DNA from: Triplophysa rosa
Taxonomy: Eukaryota > Chordata > Actinopteri > Cypriniformes > Nemacheilidae
NCBI RefSeq assembly: GCF_024868665.1
Contig: NC_079914.1
Span: 4,731,859 to 4,795,858, forward strand
Direction: 5' to 3'
DNA length: 64,000 bases
Positions 10,135 to 21,503 of the stretch are shown here, one piece after another. Below the pieces are notes generated by a model that ran no database searches, was not told the origin of the DNA, and worked only from the letters and a program-made list of their open reading frames with translations. Every line of letters begins with the position of its first letter. Position 1 is the stretch's first letter. Position numbers and translations under genes: made by a program.

Positions 10135-10139
10135 GTGAT

Positions 10140-10386
10140 TTTCATATTCAACGTGTTAAACTTTATAAAGAAACAGTAAAAAACAAAGCGAGAAACAACT
10201 TTTAAAAAAATGTGTTACATTGTGTTATTTTTTCAGGAACCTCAACCTAAAATTTTGAACATTGTGTGAACTCTGTTGGAGGCTAAAATAGCACAAGTGA
10301 ATGTCACTGTAAGTGTCCAAACACATCTATGTTGCCCTACGACGAAACAAAATTTTAAATAAATCCTAAAAGTCTTTCAGGCCAAA
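10140..10386. other. Unassigned spacer
   Basis: No recognisable gene or repeat. Confidence 0.4.
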
Positions 10387-10476
10387 CCAGACCGAATGCT
10401 AACCACGAGGACAGCCTTCATCAGAAATGCATGTTGACGTTCAAATAAAACCACCAGTCAAATCTCAATACAATCC
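10387..10476. repeat. Copy B of a ~90-bp diverged duplicated segment
   Basis: Ungapped partner of 3304-3393, about 70% identical by eye and in the same orientation. Without the later LTR and DIRS insertions the two copies would lie about 1.5 kb apart. Confidence 0.6.
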
Positions 10477-12183
10477 GTTGTGAGCATTTAAAAGTGGCTT
10501 GGTCTCATTCTTAAGACAATTTTCCACAGTCGAACTCACTTAGACATGCCAAGATGTGCCGCTTTAGCCCGCCATACTGCAACGGCAGTGTTTTTAAAAC
10601 TCAGGCCGTACGTTTCCTCTTATTTTAAGCGACGAGACAACCATCGCAGATTAGGTATACAATCTCCCACAGCTTTTCAAATGTCACAGCAATCTCCTTC
10701 CATTCAGTCCAGACGTTTCTCACTGCGTTGAGAACGAACCATTCCGACATGATAGATATTCAGATGTTAAGTCGTAGGGCAATCTAATTATAGAACCTGT
10801 AGACGATAAGGGTGAAAAGACACGGAGATGCAAAGAGAAGGAGATCTTTTTCCTCGACACGACAGTAATGTCATCTCCCGGCTGACCGGATTTTGTGGCT
10901 GATTTCTACAGCCTGCAGCTTCCCAGCTGAGGCGAGCTAGACAGACACACGGGGGTCGATAATTCCGGCAACTCTTTTCTGCAACATCGAGCCACGCCGT
11001 TGAGAAGCGCTCGAGGAAAGACGCAAACAAGGGAGGTGGTTAAGATGTGAGAAGACTGTAGTGAAACCGCCTCGGGAGAGAGAGCGCATCTGTGTCGGGT
11101 GGCTCACAACCCAAACAACTCAATCCATCCCAGTCTCGCTTGGATCCGATTGGCCATTTCTAGAAAGTTACAAATCTGCAACGTCAACAAAGAAAGAGAC
11201 GTTTAAAAAAGTACCGTACAACTCAAGCGGATCTCTGTGTCTGTGATTGTAGAAATGAAACATGTCCCAGCGGGCACCTGCTCTGAACTGTTGGCAAATG
11301 CTTTAAACCGTCATCTAGCCAGAGCTGGTTACAAGAGGGAGAGAAAATACAAAAAGGGTGACTTTGAATCCATTATGAGCAAAGCTTGGCTCCTGCTGTG
11401 AGGATTTTGGCTTGACATTTTTACATAGCAATTAGAATTTTGTTTTCTTTCGTTATTTCTTTTTCAGCGCCATCATGATTTATCGACGGCTCCACGCACG
11501 GGTTTAAATCGGAGGTGTATCAGGCCAATCTGGGGAAAACACACGCTGATGGTTTTGATTCAACTCTAATAGGAACTTAATGCATTCATGAATGACAAAC
11601 AAGATGCCACCTGATCTCTGGCAAAGCGGAAAGAAGCTACATGAGATGCAGCAAAACAAGACTGAAAGATGCTAAACAACATCAACCAAAGTTAGCGAGG
11701 TCGATTTCTTTGAGATTATGTCCTTTGATCCGGTTCGACTCATGGGGGTTGCTTAGCTATTTTTTCTTTTGTCGCATTACGCTGACAAGGAAAATGAACA
11801 AAAAATGGTTTTGCTAACTGCTTTTTTTACAGTAGCTCAACTCCAACTTCAAACTAGTTCCCATTTTCAATGGTTTACCTAATCTGTAAATTGTGTGTTA
11901 CATAATCACATACATGTGCACAGCTACAAAAACACACTTTCTGAAACTGTGGTTCCTGGAAGAAGTCACCTATTCTTTTCGCACCTCTCGTTCTGAGAGG
12001 GAATCGTTTCATTTTATGAATATTTTAAATGTTCCTCAAAATAAAATAGGCCACAGGAGGTCATGATATTCATGTTGTTTCTTTTCAAAGTTGGGTGCAC
12101 ACTTTTGTTGATGGTGCATCCAAAATATTGCTTACCGGCTTAACTGGGATGAGTTGTGGACATGTTTCATTAACATTAAAATA
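10477..12183. other. Unassigned, repeat-poor DNA; possible conserved non-coding sequence
   Basis: No gene recognised. About 10730-11060 and 11480-11560 have balanced composition, no repeats and homeobox-like AT cores such as 'ctaattat'. This is compatible with conserved regulatory DNA, but conservation cannot be tested here. Confidence 0.35.
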
Positions 12184-12449
12184 AACATTTTGTCACCCTT
12201 TATTCACCTTTATTTCTTTTAAAACCCGTTTATGAGTCTTTCTTCTGCAGAACACAATAGAAGATATTTTGAGAAATGTCTTGCTGGTTTTGTGTTCATA
12301 CAATAGAAGTGAATGGGGGTCAGTGTTGTTTGGTTTTCAACATTCTTTAAAATATCTTTTGTGTTCTGCAGAATATAGAAATTCATGCAGGTTTGGAATG
12401 ACACGAGGGTGAATAAATCATTTCCATTTCTGGATGTACTGTTCTTTTA
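12184..12449. mobile_element. Short palindromic DNA repeat, copy B
   Basis: Complete fold-back copy of the family seen at 1-200. The left arm has 'agaagatattttgagaaatg', the right arm 'aaaatatctttt', and the right end 'gacacgagggtgaataaat'. The arms are imperfect inverted repeats of each other. No coding capacity. Confidence 0.75.
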
Positions 12450-12860
12450 AGTTTCATTAAAGAGAATAGTACAAAATAAGAGTTTATAAACTTAATGTCA
12501 GCTAATAAGTGGTCCCTCTTTTTACAGAGAAATGTGGTGGCATTGCAAATGTGTAACAACAATTATTTTATGCTCATTTGATGCATTTTTTGTTTTTAAT
12601 ATCATTTTGAACACATGGCATTTCAAAGCATTCTGATCTGATCTGTATTACCACCCATCTGTAAAGACATTTAGACAATAATAAATTCTCAAAGCATCTG
12701 GTTTGGTGCTATCAGACAAACCAAAAACTGCTTTGACAAAACATGCAATATGTACAACTACAAACAAGTTATTGGACTGAACAAAGAAAATTGACAACGT
12801 TTAATTTTAAATATCTTAGCCAGACATGAGAGAAATAGCCTCAGTAAGGTTATATTTGTT
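12450..12860. other. Unassigned AT-rich DNA
   Basis: No gene or repeat recognised. Confidence 0.4.
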
Positions 12861-12864
12861 AAAG

Positions 12865-13251
12865 GTCCAGTGTATGAAGTTTGAGCATCATCTAGCGGTG
12901 AGGTTACGAATTACAACGAACAGCTCCACTCCACCGCTCCCCCCTTCCTTTTGAAGCACTATGGTGGCTGACACAGGACAAAGATGTCATCACATTTTTG
13001 CTTCTTTGCCGAAGGAGATAACGTATTTACAAAACAAGCTCTGTACAGCTCTGTCCGTTTAGGGCTACTGTAGAAACAACATGGTGAATTCCATGTAAGG
13101 GGACCCGTGGTGTATTTAGATAGAAATAGCTCATTCTACGATAATAAAAACATAACGCTTCATTATGTGAGGTCTTTATACACCTCTGAAAACATGTATA
13201 TTATATTGCATTTCTGTTAATAGATCCCCCAAAAAATTACACACTGGACCT
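12865..13251. mobile_element. TTAA-flanked MITE (AGGTCCAGTGT ends)
   Basis: Terminal inverted repeats AGGTCCAGTGT and ACACTGGACCT are perfect over 11 bp, and the element is flanked by TTAA at 12861-12864 and 13252-13255. TTAA duplication is typical of Kolobok and piggyBac transposons. It is 387 bp with no coding capacity, so non-autonomous. Confidence 0.85.
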
Positions 13252-13255
13252 TTAA

Positions 13256-13849
13256 TATTAGTAAATGCATTTGCAAAAATGAACAAAGATGAATAAATAG
13301 CATTTACTAATACATTTTCTTTTAAATCTAAAATTGTAACTTATCATTAGTTAATGCACAATGAACTAGAAAGAACAACTGTTTTGGCAGTTAAGATTAA
13401 TAAACGCTGAAAAACTATATTACTGATTGTTCTTTCATGTTACAGTAGCTAATGCATTTACTACAATTGCAACCTTATTGTAAAGTGTTACCAGTTTTTT
13501 TTCCTGAAAGATATTGGCTAAAATGCTGATGTGGGTGTGCTTTATATAATATCCGGTTTATTTCTGAAATCCTCCTGAAAACTCACATCTTACTATTGAG
13601 ATTGAAACCACTTTAACAGTTTCTGCCAATGTGGTGCATTTTGTTGAAGTATGCGTGTCTTAAGTGTTTTTTCCATAACAAGAATGCGTTTTCCTAGTGC
13701 ACCAATTTGAGCATATTTATTTTCTGAGTGGTAATGTCTGTTCAAATTGTAGCATTTGTTAGAAGGGTTTTAAAGCTAAGGAGACGTGCAGAATTTGTTT
13801 CATCATCACCTCACAAACACAGTCGCATGTGTTTACTCCAGAAGTGTTG
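13256..13849. other. Unassigned AT-rich DNA
   Basis: No gene or element recognised. Confidence 0.4.
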
Positions 13850-13854
13850 ACTTG

Positions 13855-15766
13855 CAGGGCTCTAGAATAACTTTTTGCACTGGTTGCACTGGTGCGCCTA
13901 ACTTTTTTTCTTAGGTGCACCAGCACAAAAGTTAGGTGCACCCAAATTTTCGACCGCATCGCATTTAACACGCAGTTAAGAAAGAAACTGCATTTGTAAA
14001 ACGCAGTTTTACAAGTTCACTTTTTTTTTAATCGCTGTCCATATAGGCAATATTGACTTGTAAATGATTAACTAACAATCTGGTCAACATAAAGTTCTTT
14101 ATTTGAAGCACAATTCTACAAGAAAGCAGGGCTCTAGACTAACACTTGAGAGAGGTGGCACTGGTGCTACCAAGTTATTCAGTTGGTGGCACCAGCCCTT
14201 AATTTGATAGCACCAGAGTCGTGGGGTGAGGTAAGAAAAAAGAATCACTAAAACTTCATTAAAATGTGTTTAATACATTAATAAATCAATTAGAAATTAA
14301 TACAAATCATTGTTTATGATTGAATTATTTTTATTGTATATGTAAACTCTCTTTCAACACTTTACCATATTTAAAGCACATCTTTCTTAAAGCTACTTTC
14401 TTCCTTTATTTGTTGTGAACGACTCCTATAAGAGAACACAATTCCTTTAATATCAGTAAGTGGTTTTGGGCCCGTCCGTTGTTGTTTGATGAACATTATA
14501 AACAGAGATCTTTATTATGCTGCTGCCCCTTTAAGAGCTCGCGCAATATACTGGAACACGTGTTTTGTTTCCCAACTGTTTGGTCATGAAACAAACTGAA
14601 TACCTTTCCAAGGTTTCTTGTTAATATGGGAATTTTTAGGTTATTTTGTGTTAATATGTCCGTTTCAGAGTAAGAAGGCGTGAAAGAGAACTCAGTTTAG
14701 TATTTTGTGCTCTGACTCTCTGGGCGCGCGCATCTCAAACAACCCACGAGACCTGAAGGCTTTTAGTGATTATTCTTCATGAGAGCTTCATTGATACACG
14801 TTTGGCTTCTATCAATAGCGACTCACAAATAAATAGTATTTAGCGTGATGTATAACGTTTTGTATGCTTTGCAGTATTGTTAGAGATCTTTATACAATAG
14901 TTCAGTGTTTAAAGTTTAAACACGTGTTTCCTGCATTAGCTTCACATGCATACTTGCAACACATTTCGTTGTCTTTGCTGTTTTGTATCTTAGCAGGGGA
15001 AATTCTTGTATTCTGCATATTTATTTAAATTGCAAGTTTGAGCGCTTCACTCGTCTGCTCTTTCGGTCCTTCGCCTCTTACCCGTAACCCGCGAATTACG
15101 TCTTTGGGAGTGGGGCACTGATAGATAAGCGAATGGTTGAAGGAGGGGAGACGAAAATTCAGAGTGACTGAACGCGCAGCTTGCGCAATATAAAATTTCT
15201 GCGCATTAAATTTATAATACGCAAAAATTATATATTGATCATTTTGACAGTCGCACCGGTGCGACCATTAAGAACAACTTGCCGCACTGGCAGGAAAATT
15301 TGTCGCAAAATGAGACCATTTAGTCGCAGTCTAGCATGTCAGAGCATTGGTTATGATTTTCGGACAGATCAGGCCTTAACTTAACATTCTTAACGAAAAA
15401 GTTGTCAATCATTCTTTTCATCTTCTCTCATCATCCGTGGCTACATCCACTCTGTTTATCTGACGGGCCTAGGCTACTCACCTCTCTCTGTCTGACTGCA
15501 GCACAGCATTTTCAAATGTACACACACGTACAGGAATATCTGGACCACGGCCAATCAGAGGGGGGTCCGCTCTTCACTATCTCTGATTGGTTTAGACCAC
15601 GATATTGGCCTAATGTGTCTGTTGTTGAACCACAGGGAGACTTTTGCATATACTTTTTTTCCCTCGAACGGCTGGTCGCACCGGTGCGACCTCAGATTTT
15701 TTTTAGTTGCACCATTGCGAAATTAGGTCGCATGTGCGACCAAATTGGTCGCACTCTAGAGCCCTG
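13855..15766. mobile_element. 1.9-kb TIR element with CAGGGCTCTAGA ends
   Basis: The 12-bp ends CAGGGCTCTAGA and TCTAGAGCCCTG are perfect inverted repeats, flanked by the 5-bp direct repeat acttg (13850-13854 and 15767-15771). CAGGG-type ends suggest the hAT superfamily, and a 5-bp duplication fits the hAT5-like group; this assignment is inference. A third copy of the same 12-bp end occurs internally at 14127-14138 in the same orientation as the left end. Subterminal palindromes 'gtcgcaccggtgcgac' occur at 15250-15265 and 15675-15690. The open frames inside (15181-15384 and 15402-15767) resemble no transposase I recognise. Confidence 0.75.
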
Positions 15767-15771
15767 ACTTG

Positions 15772-15998
15772 TGCGTTGCAGTCGGTGTTGGGGTGTGTTA
15801 ACTAACATTACTAGTTGTATTGTCACTTGACTGAGTGGAAGCTATAGTTGGGGTTTAATGAGCCACTTTGGCATTGTGTCAAGCATAACTCATTGATTTT
15901 ATGCTAGACAACCACAGATTCTTGTATCACTTTGGATGGAAGACGGTGATACCTTGCCACAGCAAATTCAATCAACTTTTCCATGATTCTTTGTTTGT
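15772..15998. other. Unassigned spacer
   Basis: No gene or repeat recognised between the two TIR elements. Confidence 0.4.
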
Positions 15999-16002
15999 TT
16001 AA

Positions 16003-17230
16003 AGGTGCAGTAAACTAGGTCCACAATTTTAACCCGAGCTTTGGTTTTATAAGATGGAATCGTATTCAAGCGAACATCCTGTAACTGTCAGACCTGAAAA
16101 CGCCCTTGTTACTGAAATAACAACTGTTATTGACATGAGGCTCAGCGAACAGCAGGTCCTGGAATGCACCTATCTATAACATAGATGGGTTGAACACCGC
16201 CTCCACAGAAGAATATCAACACCTACTTCTCGAGCCCCGCCCACTGGTTCACGCATGACAGTTCTGAACACAAGCTGCACCGAACCAGATAGAGCGAGTG
16301 TGAGCATCATGCTGTTAAAGATCACAAAATATTGTGCAGCGCCTGGTTGTGGAAGAACACAGTCGCTGCATAACCTTCCTTCTGATTCCCACAGTAGGAA
16401 TGCGTGGTTGAAGTTCATTTTTAAAGATGTTCCAGCTCACGTGGGGAAAACATTGAGTGTTTGTTCACTTCATTTCAATGCGGATTCCTTGAACAAGTCT
16501 TTGCGGAGAGACTAAAATTATAAAGCAGTGCTGTTCCTTCAATATTGGATCCGATAGGAATGGCGCAGCAATCTTATGCGAGTAAAACATATTTGTACTA
16601 TGCGTCACTATTGCTTTGTTAGAGATCGCTTGATATGCCCTGATAGTATTACCTGGGGACCTCTAGTCATTTGTAATAACTGTAATCAGCATCTCTGTGA
16701 TTTGGCTGTCTCATGTATCATTTTCCAAGGTTTTATCCACCGTTTGCGAATAATGGAGGCTGTTTTGAAGTGTTTTGATATTATTTCTGGTGCTGGGTCG
16801 TTTTGGCCGGGAGTCTACCGTGATTTTCTGTCCGGTTCGCGGGTCTTAAATGCTGACATGTACGGTCATATATCACTAAACACCATACAACTATAGGCTA
16901 TACAAACTCTACGCAAAGCCTTGCCATCACATCCGGGAAATAAGTCCGTAAATTTGAGTAAAATCATGTTACGTGTCTAACCAAATTCACAGAAGGCTCC
17001 AACTAAGTCAACTACGCTAGCTGCTATCCAATCATAGCAGTGGGCGTTTATTTCCAAGTCTTCTATGCGGCCCGCCCTTAAAAACAGAGCGTTTCTCCAG
17101 CCGGCCTCAAAACCAGGGTAGAAAATAGCCTATTACTTGTTGATTTTAATGTTTTCGAATGTAAAAACCACGCGAACGTCATAAGTAGACAACAGTATAA
17201 AACAATAAAAACGGCCAGTTCACTGCACCT
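16003..17230. mobile_element. TTAA-flanked Kolobok-like element carrying a THAP ORF
   Basis: Ends AGGTGCAGTAAACT and AGTTCACTGCACCT are inverted repeats with one mismatch, flanked by TTAA at 15999-16002 and 17231-17234. It is 1228 bp long. It contains a THAP-domain ORF (16255-16515). Kolobok transposons use TTAA sites and are known to carry THAP-domain proteins, so a Kolobok-type non-autonomous derivative is the best fit. No transposase catalytic domain is seen. Confidence 0.8.
16255..16515 (+). CDS. THAP-domain protein, short ORF inside transposon
   Basis: 86-codon ORF. Residues about 22-80 form a THAP zinc finger: a C-x4-C pair in 'YCAAPGCG', a conserved Trp in 'NAWLKF', and the closing C-x2-H in 'VCSLHF', with 37 residues between the second and third zinc ligands, inside the family's usual spacing. 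THAP domains bind DNA in P-element, Kolobok and host THAP proteins. The frame stops soon after the finger, and the C-terminal AVPTIF-type box expected of THAP domains is not visible, so the product is truncated or the ORF is one exon. The start is uncertain; the Met at residue 19 sits closer to the usual THAP N-terminus. Because it lies within TTAA-flanked TIRs it is transposon cargo, not a host gene. Confidence 0.65.
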   Translation: MTVLNTSCTEPDRASVSIMLLKITKYCAAPGCGRTQSLHNLPSDSHSRNAWLKFIFKDVPAHVGKTLSVCSLHFNADSLNKSLRRD

Positions 17231-17234
17231 TTAA

Positions 17235-18589
17235 CATTTAAACTGAACGTTGCTTATGTTGTGGGCACCAAAATGCCAACGGTCCCCTGCTATTAAACAA
17301 CAGTTTTAATTGGCCGCCTCAAACTTTCCCTCCGCCAAACTTGCTAGGGGGCCGCTCGACTGTGCAATTGCAGATCTGTGAAAATTTAAAACATGTTCAT
17401 TTACAAGAAAACAAAATGGAAGACAAACATGCCTCATAGAGATGTTTGAGAATTTACCCATATAAATGCCTTTCTGTACAACAAAACATGGACGTCTTGG
17501 TTGTAAAACCCCACAGATCTTCATTTTCAACCGCTCACATACAGAACTCTTTGGCTTCATAATTATTTGTATGTAGAGTTCTTGTGCCTATACAGTACAG
17601 TGAATAGCCTGGGGATTAAAATGACTCGTTCTGAATTTCTTACAGTATATTACCTGTTAAATTTAGCTATCAAACCCAAAGGATTCAAGCCAAGATGAGA
17701 ACAGGAATACGATTCCTGACGTGCTAACCAAACCCTATTTTTCAAAGATGCATTTTTATTTATTTATTTTTTAATCATCTTAACTTGTCAAGCTTCTTGC
17801 GAGAATTACTCATGATTAAAATCCCCTGCAATTTCATACTTTGTTCTAGCACGATTGTCACATTATAATACTGTTTGGGCAATTACTGCTTCTTTCACAT
17901 GGTAATTACTTTTGCATTTCATTCAAATAAGAGCTGCAGGAATAATTGTGTCTCTGTCTCTTGCCCGTTTTTGTTTTCTCACATGTTATCTCCTCTTGCT
18001 CTCTCCTCCCATCTCCGAGAGATGCTGGAGCAGAGGAACAAACATGCTGATGATAAATGAAATTTGTTTGAAATTGCAAATAACAGAGGTGCGTCAAGCG
18101 TCATCGAGGGAATTCTGCATCAAATGCAGTGTTTGTTGAAGGGTGTGGGGTGTCTGCTCTAATCCAGTGGTTCTCAACATAGTCAAGGAGTTCACTGTCA
18201 GATTCTTTGGGGAAAAAGTGCTGTTCGATCAGTCAACTTAAATTGAACAATTTAATCATAATAGAGTAAATGTTGTATTTGTGCATTTTTTTAATTTGTG
18301 ATCAAGTATTTTATTGTCTTCTGTTTTATTTTATTGTCTTTAGTGATGTAACTTAGGTCAAATATCTTGACTAGACTGTAAATTCTTTTTGCAAAAAATC
18401 TGTTAATTTCTATGAGACAAGTAATAAAGTGAATTGATAAAAGTGAGGCTATCAATATAGACTAGCTGTTATGTGTGCACTAATACACACAGGTAATTGA
18501 TTTTAAAAGAACCAGTTCAATGAAAAATTTTAATTGAATATTGGTTATAGACTATGATAAAAATAAATATCTCATCTTTTAAATAATGT
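17235..18589. other. Unassigned DNA
   Basis: No gene or complete repeat recognised. Composition is AT-rich, and short ORFs show no domains. Confidence 0.4.
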
Positions 18590-18616
18590 TTAAAGGATGT
18601 AACGATATCGAACTCT

Positions 18617-18681
18617 CTCAGTACGATGATACATCTGTGTAATGTCTGCAGTACGATGATACCTCTGTGTAATGTCTGCAG
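18617..18681. repeat. Two tandem copies of a ~31-bp unit
   Basis: The unit begins 'cagtacgatgatac' and ends 'ctgtgtaatgtctg'. Two copies with one mismatch are followed by a partial third start. It lies in an AT-rich region that resembles a 'taacgatatcgaactctc' interspersed repeat. Confidence 0.8.
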
Positions 18682-19004
18682 TACACTATTTATTGCGATA
18701 TTTAACATACAAATGAAGACTTGGAAAAAAGTGCCATAAGTGTTAAATAATCAATTATTGACAATTTGGAGATAAAAGGTTTTAGAAGGACAGCGACAAT
18801 TTGCTACCTTAAAGGTGGAGGCTAGCGTCTTCCGGAGAGCCTAGCAGTAGCAAACTAGCGTTAGAGCGCACCCTCCCAGACATATATTATGTAAACACAA
18901 ACTTTTATTCTAGAAGCAATTAATCTCGATCAATCGTTTGACAGCCCCAGTTATTTAGTTTTTTGTACCCACAAAGTTGTGACGTGTGATTAACTGTCAT
19001 GAGG
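18682..19004. other. Unassigned DNA upstream of the LINE
   Basis: No gene seen. It may include repeat remnants or the 5' flank of the following LINE. Confidence 0.35.
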
Positions 19005-19117
19005 GATCAAGATGGCGCCGGTGTGTTTGGCATGCCGTCTTCCCTGTTCATTTTATGTGTTTATGTCGGCTATCTTAACGTTAGTTTTAACTTCTGTGAA
19101 CTCTACATTTTTAACTT

Positions 19118-20006
19118 ATGATGTCAATCCTTACTGGTAATATTGGTAATCTTATCTCCTACCCGCCTGATGAAGTGTGGAGTGGATCCTATACGTCCCC
19201 GCTGCCTTTTGCCTCGAACATTCCCGATTTCGGAAAAGGCGTCACAGGAGACGAGGGAAACGGGCTGATCCTATTATCAAGCTCAAGTCTGGTTTTCTTT
19301 TTTGATCTACCCGGCAATCGGACTACTGGCATCCTGGTCTGTTTCTGGTCGGTATGTGGTGGTCGTGGAGGTGGTCTTGCAGCTGTTTTTAAATGAAAGT
19401 TTATCACACGTACCACTTCAGCTGGTGTCTACTCAAGCTTCGAGGTTCAGTTTTTTCAAATAGAACTGGTGCGTCCAGTTCTCTGTGTTAGTATCTATCA
19501 CCCGCCGCGTATTAGCAATGCTTTTTTAAGTTAATTCTCTGATTTACTAGGAGGATTAATTCCACTGTTTGATTACATCTTATTGTTGGGTGATTTTAAT
19601 ATACATACACTTATGCTGCCCCACTACACCCTTGGTAACTGAATTTAATCTTATTGATTCATTTGATTTTGTGCAGTGGGTGCAAGGGCCTACCCATACC
19701 CATGGACACATGTTAGATTGGGTGCTTTCACATGGATTTCAAATCTCGGACATGGAAATCAGCGAAACTTGCTTTTCAGACCATAAACCGTTCCTTTTTT
19801 CTTCTCATTTTCCCGTTCTGTTAGCTGCATCACCCTCATCTGCTTGTTTGAAGCGTTATTTCTTCACTCAGTCATGTGAGAGATTTGCTGCTTCTTATGC
19901 TACAACTGACCAACCATTACCTGATCTGTCTTCTATGTCGGATGTGAACAGAATTTTTGACTGTTTTAATCAAAAGTGTTGGTCCACTCTGAATATTATT
20001 GCTTAA
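19118..20006 (+). pseudogene. LINE endonuclease (APE-type) remnant
   Basis: Frames from 19118 and 19569 hold fragments of the apurinic-like endonuclease. These are 'SVYHPPRI' near 19490, 'LLLGDFNIH' near 19583 in a different frame, then 'FVQWVQGPTHTHGHMLDWVL' (about 19668-19727) and 'ETCFSDHKPFLFSS' near 19764-19805. GDFN and SDHKP are the conserved catalytic-site motifs of this fold. The enzyme would nick target DNA for primed reverse transcription. The N-terminal half is unrecognisable or frameshifted. Confidence 0.7.
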
Positions 20007-20072
20007 ACCCTGACGTATTGTTACTAAACCGCAGCCATGGCTCAATGATTCAACTAGTTTGCTCAGAAAGGC

Positions 20073-21436
20073 TTGCAAGTAGAGCTTAGCGAAAATGGTG
20101 CAAGGATAAGTTACAGGTTTCATATGAAATGTGGAGAGATTCCTTATATGCATATCAGCGAGCTGTTAAGGCCGCTAAGGCCAAATATTTTTCTGAGTTT
20201 ATTAATGACAATTTACACAGACCTAAGACTCTTTTCTCTGTTATCGCTTCTGTGCTTAGCCCCTCTGTCAACATTTTTCCTGATTCTTGTGTGTCATTGT
20301 GTGAGCAATTTTGTACATTTTTTTAATGAGAAAATCGTTCAACTGATATCAAACCCGTTCCTGGGGAATTTTGTTCAATTTGAGTCATCAAGTGGGCCGA
20401 TGCTACGGAATGATTTTCAGCCTGTTTCGTTTGAATCTTGTAAAGACATTGTTGAACATCTGAAATCAACTTCATTGTTACAAGATATCATTCCACCCAG
20501 ATTTCTAAAACAGATTTTTAATACCGTTGGATATGATCTTGTATCACTTCTTAATCTTAGTTTAACTATCGGGGTTGTTCCTGACTGCTTAAAATCAGCT
20601 ACAGTAACTCCCTTATTAAAGAGGCCCAATCTTGATTCTTCAAATCTTAATAATTTCAGGCCTATATCGAACCTGCCATTTCTCTCTAAGATTCTAGAGA
20701 AAATTGTGTTGACTCAGTTGCAATCACATATGGTATCAAAAAATTCCAATCAGGTTTTAAGTCTAAACACAGCACAGAAACTGCACTTTTAAAAGTTGTA
20801 AATGATATTCTGCTAGAAACAGATAAAGGGAATGCTGTGGCTTTGGTGCTTTTAGACTTAAGTTATGCATTTGATATGGTTGACCACAAAATTCTGATTT
20901 CTAGGCTGGAGAGTTGTGTGGGGCTATGGGGCACAGTGTTGAAATGGTTTCAATCTTTTTTAACAAATAGGAGTTTTTGTGTCTCCATTGGCCAACACAG
21001 TTCATCCTCATACCCACTTGCTTGTGGGGTGCCTCAGGGCTCAATCCTCGCCCCAGTTTTATTTTCTATATTCATGCTTCCGATGGGTGCTATCTTCGAG
21101 AAATACGGAGTGTCTTTCCACCTGTACGTGGATGATACTCAGCTTTATTTTCCCTTGCCGCATAAAAGCTAAGAATCCTTAGGACCTCTGCTGCATTGTT
21201 TGAACGAACTACAAACATGGTTAAAGCAGACTTTCTTAGTGCCTAATGAAAATAAAATCGAAATCATTCTGTTTGGTGTAAAGTCATATGAAGACTATGC
21301 CCCTCAATTTGGCCAACTAGCCTCTTATTTCACATCTTCTGCTAAAAATCTTGGTTTTCTTGTCGATTGCCACCTTGGTTTTGAGAAAAAAAAATTGTGC
21401 ACGCACATCATCACTTTTGATGCCACTTTTTGCTAA
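20073..21436 (+). pseudogene. LINE reverse transcriptase remnant
   Basis: Frame 20073-20792 carries the RT N-terminal motif 'NNFRPISNLPFLSKILEKIV' preceded by 'VTPLLKRPNLD'. After a frame change, 20837-21172 carries 'LLDLSYAFDMVDH', 'GVPQGSILAPVLFSIF' and the catalytic 'YVDDTQLY', after which a stop occurs. A third segment, 21200-21436, has 'WLKQTFLVPNENKIEIILFG' and 'AKNLGFLVD', the thumb-side region. The palm catalytic residues are present, but at least two frameshifts or stops make it inactive. Confidence 0.85.
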
Positions 21437-21503
21437 AAAGTTTTTCTAATGTAATATTCAGTTTACACTTTTTTAAGCTGGGGCCTACATACTGTATGTA
21501 CAG

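Larger units (their letters stand above)
19005..21440 (+). mobile_element. L2-type (CR1/L2 clade) LINE, decayed
   Basis: Starts near 'caagatggcgccgg', a typical LINE 5' leader context, and carries endonuclease and reverse transcriptase remnants in shifting frames. It ends abruptly near 21440, just into the region after RT, so its 3' end is missing. The protein motifs match the L2 group found in fish rather than L1 or RTE. No target duplication was recognised. Confidence 0.8.

Noticed and set aside
15402..15767. 121-codon ORF as a hAT transposase
   Set aside because: Its C-terminus is translation of the terminal repeat and no catalytic or hAT dimerisation motif is visible.
18617..18681. CRISPR-like or satellite array
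   Set aside because: Only two tandem units without spacers; vertebrate context.
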